DNA from: Sphingomonadaceae bacterium 3R27C6
GTDB taxonomy: Bacteria > Pseudomonadota > Alphaproteobacteria > Sphingomonadales > Sphingomonadaceae
Length of the DNA: 64,000 nucleotides
Direction of reading: 5' to 3'
NCBI GenBank assembly: GCA_005503215.1
Contig: SCNS01000009.1
Span: 124,001 to 188,000, forward strand
The notes beneath the pieces are model-generated. The model had not been told where the DNA came from, made no database searches, and saw only the letters and a program-made list of their open reading frames with translations. Made by a program: the position numbers and the translations under genes. This document shows, piece by piece, positions 34,635 through 42,028 of the stretch. The first letter of the stretch is position 1. Each line of letters begins with the position of its first letter.

Positions 34635-36770
34635 TCAGGCGGCGGTTGTTTCAGCGATGGCAGCCAGTTTCCGGATCGATACTTCGAGCCCGTCCATGAT
34701 CGTCGTCCCCGAAATCGCTTCGACCGCCTGCTCGCCGACAGGCAGCAGCCAGTTGATGTTGCTGCCGCCCTGCGCATTGGCGTGCCGCCAGCCGCCATGA
34801 TGGCCCCAGCCGTGCGGATAGCTGACCGTGCCGGGCCGCATATCCTCGGTAATCGCGATGCGGACGGTGACGGTGGCGGTGCCCGTCGACAGCTCGACGG
34901 CCTCGCCATCGGCAAGGTCCAGCCGCGCAGCATCGCCCGGATGCATCAGCAGGTCGGGATGCTGGCTGCGGACGAGGCGCGGGACATTGTGCAGCCAGCT
35001 GTTGAGCGAGCGGATGTCGCGGTGCGTGATCAGGCGCAGCCTGTCGGACGGCGCGGGTGTCAGTCGCGCGAATTCGCCGGCGATCATCTCGTGCCACAGC
35101 AAGGCGCGGCCATCGGGCCACGCAATCCGGGGCCAAGGATCATAGGGATCGGGCAGGTCGACCATCACGCCATGCGGGATTTCGCGCAGCGCATCGAAGC
35201 TCCAGCCTTCGCGCGTCCCCATCTGGTCCCCGGCGGGGCCGAGGCGGAAGGCCTTGTCGAGATCGTCCATCGGCCGGCAGTGAGTCGGCTTGCCCATGCG
35301 CGTCAGGATCGCGTTGAAAATCTCCCATTCGGAGCGTGCCTCGCCGACCGGCGGGATGACCGCATCGGTGACCTGGACGAAGGGACGGATCATCGATCCG
35401 AGCCCCGCCATCGGATAATCGTCGCGCTCGAAGAAGGTCGGGACGGGCAGGATATAGTCGGCAAACCGATTGCTCTCGGTCTGGTAGAGGTCGAGCGCGA
35501 CGATCAGGTCGAGCTGCTGCAGTGCGTCGACCAGCGCCTGCCCGCCCGGCGCCGACATCACCATATTGCCGCCGGTCAGGATCATCGCGCGCACCTGGCC
35601 CTCACCCGGCTCCAATATGTCCGCCGGAAGCATCGCCGAAGCGAGGAATTGCGCGACGCTCGGGAAGTCGCCGACGCGGCTGCGGGTGTCGCCATAGCCG
35701 CCGGTGAGCACTTTTTGCGACCCGCCGAGGATCGTGCGGCTGAATATCGCGCCGCCCTTCCGTCCCAATTTGCCGCCGAGCAGGTTGAGCGCGATCAGCA
35801 GGAAATTCTCGAGCGTCGCGTGCGGCCCGCGGCAGACGCCGAGGCGGCCATAGGCGACCGCGCGCGGCGTTGCGGCGAAGCTGCGTGCGAGTTCGGCGAT
35901 GGTGTCGGCATCGACGCCGGCGCGCTCGGCGCAGTCGGCCAGCGCATATTGCGTCACCGCGCCGGCGAGATCGGCAAAGCCATTGCTATGCGCGTCGACA
36001 TAGGCCGCATCGTACAATTTTTCGTCGATCAGGACGCGGAGCAGCCCGAGCAGCAGCCAGACGTCGCCGTTCGCGCGCACCGCGACATGCTGGTAGCGGC
36101 GCGCGGTCTCGGTGCGACGCGGGTCGACCACGACGACCCGCCCGCGCTCGGCAATCGCATCGAGATCATGGCGCACGCGCGGCGACCAGACCATCGATCC
36201 GTTCGACACCAAGGGATTGGCGCCGAACATGAGCAGCATGTCGTTATGCGGCAGATCGGGAATCTCGTAAGTTACCGCTGACCCGAAAGCGAGATAGCAG
36301 GCCGTCAGTCGTGCATTGGTGTCCTGCGACCCCGCGCCATAATATTTGGTGATGCCGAGCGTCCCCAGGAACGCCTTGAGGCTGAAGGACACGTCGATGC
36401 CGAAGGCGATCGGATTGCCCTTGTATGACGCGACCGCGTCGGGGCCGTGCATATCGATCACGGCGCCCAGCCGCGCGGCGATGTCGTCCAGCGCTTCGTC
36501 CCAGCCGACCGGCGCGAACTCGCCCGGGCCGCCGATGCGCTTCATCGGGGTCAGGACGCGGTCGGGATCGTAAGTGACATTGTGGAAGGTGATCCCCTTC
36601 AGGCAGACATGCCCCTGCGAATGGGGATTCTCCTTGTCTGGCTGGACGTCGGTGATGCGCCCGCCCTCGACCTTTGCCGCAAGCCCGCAATGCGCTTCGC
36701 ACAAACGGCAGAAGGTGAAATGCACGCCGTCCTCACCGGGCCGCAGCCGCGTCGCCGGACTCTCGCTCAT
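34635..36770 (-). CDS. Single-subunit molybdopterin (bis-MGD) oxidoreductase 2
   Basis: 711 residues, full-length paralogue of the enzymes at 7531 and 42029. The [4Fe-4S] ligands are C21-x2-C24-x3-C28-x27-C56. The metal-ligand position reads GSQDTN with Asp150. The GANPLVSNGS and VVVDPRRTETA cofactor segments and the C-terminal NSWLHNVPR and YPHGWGHHGG barrel motifs follow. No signal peptide and no partner subunit gene are seen. ATG 36770 has GAGGAGAAGG upstream; a start nine codons earlier is less likely. It is divergent from an aldehyde dehydrogenase, so the pair may act on an alcohol/aldehyde/acid series, though formate- or hydroxylation-type chemistry is equally open. Confidence 0.92.
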   Translation of the reverse strand: MSESPATRLRPGEDGVHFTFCRLCEAHCGLAAKVEGGRITDVQPDKENPHSQGHVCLKGITFHNVTYDPDRVLTPMKRIGGPGEFAPVGWDEALDDIAARLGAVIDMHGPDAVASYKGNPIAFGIDVSFSLKAFLGTLGITKYYGAGSQDTNARLTACYLAFGSAVTYEIPDLPHNDMLLMFGANPLVSNGSMVWSPRVRHDLDAIAERGRVVVVDPRRTETARRYQHVAVRANGDVWLLLGLLRVLIDEKLYDAAYVDAHSNGFADLAGAVTQYALADCAERAGVDADTIAELARSFAATPRAVAYGRLGVCRGPHATLENFLLIALNLLGGKLGRKGGAIFSRTILGGSQKVLTGGYGDTRSRVGDFPSVAQFLASAMLPADILEPGEGQVRAMILTGGNMVMSAPGGQALVDALQQLDLIVALDLYQTESNRFADYILPVPTFFERDDYPMAGLGSMIRPFVQVTDAVIPPVGEARSEWEIFNAILTRMGKPTHCRPMDDLDKAFRLGPAGDQMGTREGWSFDALREIPHGVMVDLPDPYDPWPRIAWPDGRALLWHEMIAGEFARLTPAPSDRLRLITHRDIRSLNSWLHNVPRLVRSQHPDLLMHPGDAARLDLADGEAVELSTGTATVTVRIAITEDMRPGTVSYPHGWGHHGGWRHANAQGGSNINWLLPVGEQAVEAISGTTIMDGLEVSIRKLAAIAETTAA

Positions 36771-36795
36771 CGCCTTCTCCTCATAAATTCCGCTC

Positions 36796-36818
36796 ATTAT
36801 CTAATAGTATTTGATTAT
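36796..36818. promoter_or_regulatory. Imperfect palindrome ATTATCTAAT-AGT-ATTTGATTAT
   Basis: Ten-bp arms matching at eight positions, in the 112-bp gap between divergent molybdopterin oxidoreductase 2 and aldehyde dehydrogenase 1. It contains CTAAT and GATTA like the 16-bp operator, but with two extra central bases, so it is kept separate. Confidence 0.35.
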
Positions 36819-36882
36819 CCGAGCAAATGGTGCAAACCGGTTTGGAAAAGCTGGATTTCCGATGAGGCAGGGCGAGGGAAAA

Positions 36883-38307
36883 ATGGACTTCACCAACGAT
36901 TATACGCTGACCATCGACGGCGCCGCGGTCGATACCGCAAAGCAGGTCGATGTGATCAATCCCGCAACCGGAAAGGCCTTTGCGTCGGCGCCTTGTGCCG
37001 GACAGGCCGAGCTCGATCTGGCGGTTGCCGCGGCGAAGCGCGCGCTGCCCGCGTGGAAGGCGCTCGGCTGGGAAGGGCGGTGCGATCTGCTGGTCAAGGC
37101 CGCGAAGGCGATCGAGCCGCATCTCGACCAGTTCACCGCCTTGTTCGTCGCCGAGCAGGGGCGGCCGACGGCGCTCGCGAAGGGCGAAGTGCAGATGGGC
37201 GCCTGGTGGCTGAAATCGGTCGCGCGGCAGGAACTCGCCAATGAGATCGTCGAGGACAGCGACACGCGGCAGGTGATCGTCAAGCACGAGCCGCTCGGCG
37301 TCGTCGCGGCGATCGTGCCGTGGAATTTTCCGTTCCTGCTGGCGATGTGGAAGATCGCGCCGGCGCTGCTCGCGGGCAATACGATGGTGCTGAAGCCGTC
37401 GCCCTACACCCCGCTCTGTTCGCTGAAGCTCGCCGAACTGTGGCGCGATATCCTGCCGCCGGGCGTCTACAACGTCATTTCTGGCGACGATGCGCTCGGC
37501 CCGCTGATGACCGCGCATCCGGGCTTTGCGAAGATCAGCTTCACCGGATCGACCGCGACGGGCAAGCGGGTGATGGAAGCGGCGTCGCGCGACCTCAAGC
37601 GCATCACGCTCGAACTCGGCGGCAACGACGCCGCGATCGTACTGCCCGACGTCGATGTGGAAGAGGTCGCGCCGAAGCTGTTCTTCGGCTCCTTCTACAA
37701 CACCGCGCAGGTCTGCATCGCCACCAAGCGCATGTATATCCACGACGATATTTATGACGAGATGCTGGCCGCCTTCCACCGCCTCGCAAAAGAAGCCGTC
37801 GTCGGCGACGGGGCGCAGCAGGGAGTTCAATACGGCCCGGTGCAGAACCGTGCCCAGTACGACCGCGTCCGCACGCTGATCGAAGGCGCGCGCGCCGAGG
37901 GGCTGAGCTTGCTGCAGGGCGCCGAGGTGCCCGAGGGCGACGGCTATTTCATCCCGCTCACGCTCGTCGACAACCCGCCCGAGGATGCCGCGGTGGTGAC
38001 CGAGGAGGCGTTCGGGCCGGTGCTGCCTTTGCTGCGCTTTTCGAGCATCGACGATGTCGTCGCGCGCGCGAACAATTGCGACTACGGCCTCGCGGGCGCG
38101 GTGTGGTCGAAGGATATCGACGCGGCGGTCGCGGTCGCCGACCGGATCGAGACCGGAACGGTGTGGATCAACGACAATTTCCAGAACGGCCCGCACATCC
38201 CGTTCGCCGGGGCGAAACAGTCGGGGTTCGGCGTCGAAAACGGGGCGGATGGCCTGCGCGAATTCACCTTTCCCAAGGTGATCTTCGTGCCCAAGAGGCC
38301 GGCCTGA
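36883..38307 (+). CDS. Aldehyde dehydrogenase 1 (NAD(P)-dependent)
   Basis: 474 residues. Catalytic Glu244 in LELGGND and catalytic Cys278 in NTAQVCIATKR are present. The PWNFP and FTGSTATGK cofactor motifs and the EEAFGPVLP segment are also intact. It oxidises an aldehyde to the acid in the cytoplasm, supplying substrate for acyl-CoA synthetases. ATG 36883 is preceded by GCGAGGG; the longer frame runs into the promoter palindrome. It is divergent from molybdopterin oxidoreductase 2 and convergent with the acyl-CoA dehydrogenase pair, with a GC hairpin between their stops. Confidence 0.93.
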   Translation: MDFTNDYTLTIDGAAVDTAKQVDVINPATGKAFASAPCAGQAELDLAVAAAKRALPAWKALGWEGRCDLLVKAAKAIEPHLDQFTALFVAEQGRPTALAKGEVQMGAWWLKSVARQELANEIVEDSDTRQVIVKHEPLGVVAAIVPWNFPFLLAMWKIAPALLAGNTMVLKPSPYTPLCSLKLAELWRDILPPGVYNVISGDDALGPLMTAHPGFAKISFTGSTATGKRVMEAASRDLKRITLELGGNDAAIVLPDVDVEEVAPKLFFGSFYNTAQVCIATKRMYIHDDIYDEMLAAFHRLAKEAVVGDGAQQGVQYGPVQNRAQYDRVRTLIEGARAEGLSLLQGAEVPEGDGYFIPLTLVDNPPEDAAVVTEEAFGPVLPLLRFSSIDDVVARANNCDYGLAGAVWSKDIDAAVAVADRIETGTVWINDNFQNGPHIPFAGAKQSGFGVENGADGLREFTFPKVIFVPKRPA

Positions 38308-38318
38308 CGGGCGGTTAA

Positions 38319-38345
38319 GGGCGCGCGGCTCCGGCATGCGCGCCC
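38319..38345. terminator. Hairpin between convergent aldehyde dehydrogenase and acyl-CoA dehydrogenase genes
   Basis: GGGCGCGC and GCGCGCCC arms (8 bp perfect) around an 11-base loop, in the 42-bp convergent gap, without a clear T-tract. It could act in both directions. Confidence 0.45.
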
Positions 38346-38349
38346 AGCC

Positions 38350-39363
38350 CTAGAGCCCGGCGATCCGGGCGAGGTGCCAGTCGGCATCCGCCCACAGTAT
38401 CTCGATCGCCATCGCGCGCTTGACATAATGGCCGATCGGTAGCTCGTCGGTCATCCCCATCCCGCCGTGGAGCTGGATCGCCTGCTGGCCGACGAAACGG
38501 CAGGCGCGGGCGATATTGACCATCGCGCTCGATATCGCGCGCCCGCGCCCGGGCGCTTCCTGGTCGAGCGCTTCCACCGCCAGCCATGCCGAAGAACGCG
38601 CCAGCTCGCATTCGAGATACATGTCGACCATGCGGTGCTGCAGCGCCTGAAAACCCGCGATCGGCTGGCCGAACTGGCGCCGCTGGCCGGTGTAGGCGAC
38701 CGTTTGTTCGAGCAGGCGGTCGAGCAGGCCCACCGCCTCCGCCGCGAACAGCGCGAGCGCGCGGTCGCGCGCTTCGTCGAGCAGGTCGATGGCTCCGCCT
38801 TCGGGGCCGATCAATGCGTCGGCGGAGAGGGCATGATTCTTGAACGACAGATCGGCGGCGGGATGGCCGTCGATCGTGTGATAGGGTGAGAGGCTGAGGC
38901 CTTCGGCCTTGGCGGGGTCGATCCGGAAGAGCGACAGGCCGTTGTCGCCGGTGCGCGCGGTGATGAGAATCGTATCGGCCTCGGCGGCCCAGCCGGCGAC
39001 CGATTTCGCTCCGTCGAGCCGCCAGCCGCCGCCTTCGCGGCGCGCGGTCGCGGCGATGCCGGCAAAGTCGTAGCGCAGGGCGGGCTCGGCCCAAGCCAAT
39101 GTCGCGATCGCCGTGGCGGGCAGGGCAGGGGCGCCGCAGCGGTCGAGCAGCCAGGTCGTCGTCGCCACCTCCGCAAAAGGCAGAGGCGCTCGCGTCCGCC
39201 CGATCTCTTCGGCGATGATCGCGCCCTGCCGCGCGTCGAGCAGCGCCGCGCCGATGCCGAGGCGTTCGGCGAAATCGGCCCAGTTGGGCTCACCACTCCT
39301 AGCGAGGTAAGCGCGCACCGCGTCGCGCAGCATCGCCTGTTCGGTTTCGGATACGACGTTCAT
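38350..39363 (-). CDS. Acyl-CoA dehydrogenase, small partner of pair A
   Basis: 337 residues, shorter than the usual roughly 380-400 of a homotetrameric acyl-CoA dehydrogenase. The C-terminal FAD-domain motifs RRQFGQPIAGFQALQHR (near residue 230) and QLHGGMGMTDELPIGHY are clear, while the N-terminal domain is reduced. Its ATG overlaps the stop of the larger dehydrogenase gene (ATGA), the arrangement known for heteromeric FadE pairs of steroid side-chain beta-oxidation. It probably forms an alpha2beta2 enzyme with its neighbour, introducing a 2,3-double bond in a bulky acyl-CoA. The frame continuing further upstream mirrors the neighbour gene and is not coding. Confidence 0.9.
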   Translation of the reverse strand: MNVVSETEQAMLRDAVRAYLARSGEPNWADFAERLGIGAALLDARQGAIIAEEIGRTRAPLPFAEVATTTWLLDRCGAPALPATAIATLAWAEPALRYDFAGIAATARREGGGWRLDGAKSVAGWAAEADTILITARTGDNGLSLFRIDPAKAEGLSLSPYHTIDGHPAADLSFKNHALSADALIGPEGGAIDLLDEARDRALALFAAEAVGLLDRLLEQTVAYTGQRRQFGQPIAGFQALQHRMVDMYLECELARSSAWLAVEALDQEAPGRGRAISSAMVNIARACRFVGQQAIQLHGGMGMTDELPIGHYVKRAMAIEILWADADWHLARIAGL

Positions 39364-40550
39364 CGCGCCATCCCCGCCAGCGAACGCCAGATGATATTCT
39401 TCTGCACTTCGGTCGATCCGCCATAGATCGTCTGCGCGCGCTCGAAGAGATAGGATTGCACCGCGGCGGGGCCGAAGGACGAAGTCGCGGGCGCCGCGTC
39501 GGCCCAATCGGCGCGATCGCGGTCGAGCATCGGCAGGCGGCCGCGTCCGGCGAGGTCGATGCCGAGTTCGGTGATCGCTTGCGCGCATTCGGTGCAGGCG
39601 ATTTTGAGCGCGGCCGCGGTCGCCATGGAAATTTCGTCGCGCAGCGCGCGCAGGATCGACGCCTCGATTGCCGCGAGCCGCGCCTCGACGCGTGCGTGGG
39701 CGAGCCGGAAGGACGGGTCGCGGTCCATCATGCCGCCGCCGTTCGCGGGCAGTCGCGCCGCTTCCTCCAGCAGCTTTGCAAGGTCGCGCTTCTTCGCCCC
39801 GATATGCGCATAGGACAGGCGCTCGTTCTTGAGCAGGACATTGGCATAGTGCCACGCCTGTCCTTCGTCGCCGATGCGGTTTGTTACGGGAACGCGGACA
39901 TTGTCGAACTCGATGCGGTTGAGTTCGTCCGACCCGTCGATCAGGCGGATCGGGTGGACGCTGATGCCGGCCAGGTCGAGCGGCGCGCAGATCAACGAAA
40001 TGCCCTGCTGCTTGCGCTCCTCGCGGCTGGTGCGCGCGAGGCAGAAGATCCAGTCGGCCCACTGTGCGCCCGACGTCCAGATCTTGGTCCCGTTGAGGAT
40101 ATAATCGTCGCCGTCGCGCACCGCCGAAAAGCGCAGCGAGGCGAGGTCCGACCCCGCCTCGGGTTCCGAATAGCCCTGCGCCCAGAAGCTGCGCGATTCG
40201 AGGATCGCGGGCAGCCATTCGGCCTTTTGCTGGTCCGATCCGAAGGCGGCGATGATCGGGCCGATGTAGATCACCGCCATCGGAATGATCGCCGCGGCGT
40301 GCGCGAGTTCGAGCTCCTGATCGAAGATATAGCGCTCGGTCGGCGTCCAGCCGGTGCCGCCGACCTCGCGCGGCCAGCCGACGCCGAGCCAACCGCGTGC
40401 ATGGAGCGCGCGCTGCGCGTCGATATGATCCTGCTTGGTGAGTCGCTGCCCTGCGCGGTTCTTCGCGATGACGTGCGCGGGATAGTCGCGCGCGAAAAAG
40501 GCTCGCACTTCGCCCTGAAAGGCGGTTTCTTCAGCGGTCAGCTTCAGCAC
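39360..40550 (-). CDS. Acyl-CoA dehydrogenase, large partner of pair A
   Basis: 396 residues. WAQGYSEPEAGSDLASL (FAD/substrate-binding loop) and the C-terminal AQTIYGGSTEVQKNIIWRSLAG are typical of acyl-CoA dehydrogenases. It starts at GTG (GTG CTG AAG) with ACAGGATC a few bases before it; I see no better ATG. It overlaps the small partner by four bases and lies 55 bp downstream of the P450 gene on the same strand, so P450 and dehydrogenase pair A may form one transcript under operator copy 3. FAD electrons would go to ETF, which is not in the window. Confidence 0.92.
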   Translation of the reverse strand: MLKLTAEETAFQGEVRAFFARDYPAHVIAKNRAGQRLTKQDHIDAQRALHARGWLGVGWPREVGGTGWTPTERYIFDQELELAHAAAIIPMAVIYIGPIIAAFGSDQQKAEWLPAILESRSFWAQGYSEPEAGSDLASLRFSAVRDGDDYILNGTKIWTSGAQWADWIFCLARTSREERKQQGISLICAPLDLAGISVHPIRLIDGSDELNRIEFDNVRVPVTNRIGDEGQAWHYANVLLKNERLSYAHIGAKKRDLAKLLEEAARLPANGGGMMDRDPSFRLAHARVEARLAAIEASILRALRDEISMATAAALKIACTECAQAITELGIDLAGRGRLPMLDRDRADWADAAPATSSFGPAAVQSYLFERAQTIYGGSTEVQKNIIWRSLAGMAR

Positions 40551-40605
40551 ATCATGATCCTGTCGATGGGGCGGAACGCGGGTTGCAGTCCACCCTATAG
40601 GATGG

Positions 40606-41802
40606 TCAGGATGCGCGGAAGGTGACCGGCAATGTCTTCAGCACCCGCGACTCGCCGACCGCGAAAGCGGGCTGAAAATCCGGCTGGATTCGAAGGTCCG
40701 GCAGGCGGTCGAATATTGCACGGATAAGTGTTTCCATCAGCGTCTTGGCGAAATGCTGCCCGATGCAGATATGCGCTCCGCCGCCGAAGCCGAGATGGTC
40801 ATGTTCGTTTCCGATCGGGCGGTCGAAGCGCACCTGGTCGGGTTCCGGAAATTTGCCGGGATCGTGATTGGCGGCCCCGTTCATCGCCATGACATAGTCT
40901 CCCGCCTTCAGCGGGCAGCCTTCGAGTTCGGTGTCGCGCGTGACGGTTCGCCGCAACCCCTGGATCGGCGAGGTGTAACGGACGAATTCGTGCAGTGCGC
41001 GGGGAAAATCCACCTCGCCCGCCAGCAGGCGGTCGCGGTCGCCGGGGTGTTCGATCAGGTACCAGAGTGCCGTACCGACGACGGCACTCGTCGTGTCGAG
41101 GCCGCCGAACAGGACAAGCGTCGCGATGCCGACGATTTCCTCGTCGGTCAGCGCCTCGTCGTTGATTCGCGCGTCGATCAATATCTGCATCAGATCGTCT
41201 TCAGGCGGCGTGCCGCGCCGCCGCGTCGCAAATTCATAGAGATAGTCGCTCAGCTCGACGCCATATTGCGCGCAGGTTTCGGGATCCTCGACCCGCATCC
41301 GGGTCAGGAAGTCCAGCTTGTGAGCCAGCATCTCCCAATCATCCCGCGGCACGCCAAGGAAAGGCATGATGACCGTTGCGAGCGTGGGCCGGACAAGCTG
41401 CTCCTGCAGTTCGGCTTCACCCTTGGGCGCGATGTCGTCGAGAAGTTCGGTGATGATCGCCTCGAAGCGCGGGCGATATTTCTGGATCGCGTCGGGCAGG
41501 AAGATGGGATTCAGCAGCTTGCGCATGCGCGTCTGCTGCGGCGGGTCGAGGTCGATCGGATAAAGCGGTAGCGGCTGTTTGGGTAGCGCGGTGCCGTCGG
41601 CCGAGCTGAAGGTGCGGAAATCGTCATAGACGCGCCGCGTCGCGGCATAGCTGGTCGTGTACCAGAAGCCTCCGAGCTGCTCCGACCGCGCGACCGGGCA
41701 GCCGCCCGCGCGCACCTTGTCGTAAAAATCATAGGGGCGCTGCATCAGCGCGCGGTCATGCTGGCTGAACTCTTCCACCGCATAATCTTTGACGTCCGCC
41801 AT
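40606..41802 (-). CDS. Cytochrome P450 (soluble, class I type)
   Basis: 398 residues, complete. I-helix LFGGLDTTSA (residues 231-240), ExxR at E272-R275, and haem loop FGGGAHICIGQ with Cys346 are present. No membrane anchor is seen. ATG 41802 is preceded by GAGAGGATC. It monooxygenates a substrate using electrons from a [2Fe-2S] ferredoxin; the ferredoxin at 44838 carries the same 16-bp operator and is the natural partner, although its reductase is not in the window. It is divergent from molybdopterin oxidoreductase 3 with one operator near each gene. The hydroxylation position is not predictable. Confidence 0.95.
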   Translation of the reverse strand: MADVKDYAVEEFSQHDRALMQRPYDFYDKVRAGGCPVARSEQLGGFWYTTSYAATRRVYDDFRTFSSADGTALPKQPLPLYPIDLDPPQQTRMRKLLNPIFLPDAIQKYRPRFEAIITELLDDIAPKGEAELQEQLVRPTLATVIMPFLGVPRDDWEMLAHKLDFLTRMRVEDPETCAQYGVELSDYLYEFATRRRGTPPEDDLMQILIDARINDEALTDEEIVGIATLVLFGGLDTTSAVVGTALWYLIEHPGDRDRLLAGEVDFPRALHEFVRYTSPIQGLRRTVTRDTELEGCPLKAGDYVMAMNGAANHDPGKFPEPDQVRFDRPIGNEHDHLGFGGGAHICIGQHFAKTLMETLIRAIFDRLPDLRIQPDFQPAFAVGESRVLKTLPVTFRAS

Positions 41803-41872
41803 CGCTCGATCCTCTCGCCTATATGTCCACGGGTCTTTTCGCGAGGCAATTTCGATCAAATGGCAAGTCGTG

Positions 41873-41888
41873 TCAACCAATCGATTAA
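41873..41888. promoter_or_regulatory. 16-bp palindromic operator copy 3 (TCAACCAATCGATTAA)
   Basis: Fits TYAAYYRATYRAYTRA and lies 70 bp upstream of the P450 start, in the 226-bp divergent gap. Confidence 0.65.
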
Positions 41889-42000
41889 CTGTTGTTCGGC
41901 TCAATGTGAGAGGAATCGGCGCCTTATGGTGATTTCCATGCCGTTGGGCTGACTTTACATTCTTAGAAATCTGGACAGCCGGCGAAAAGAATGAAAGGTT

Positions 42001-42016
42001 CTAATCGATCAATTAA
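42001..42016. promoter_or_regulatory. 16-bp palindromic operator copy 4 (CTAATCGATCAATTAA)
   Basis: Fifteen of 16 positions fit the consensus. It ends 12 bp before the ATG of molybdopterin oxidoreductase 3, directly against its ribosome site, so a bound repressor would block initiation. Confidence 0.65.
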
Positions 42017-42028
42017 CCGGAGCGAATC

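Noticed and set aside
33912..36281. Plus-strand open frame of 789 aa opposite TetR and molybdopterin oxidoreductase 2
   Set aside because: It spans two real minus-strand genes and their gap, and shows only shadow composition (RRAG/DR repeats) without domain motifs.
36801..36817. CTAATAGTATTTGATTA as an eighth copy of the 16-bp operator
   Set aside because: Half-sites are two bases too far apart compared with the seven clear copies; listed separately as an imperfect palindrome.
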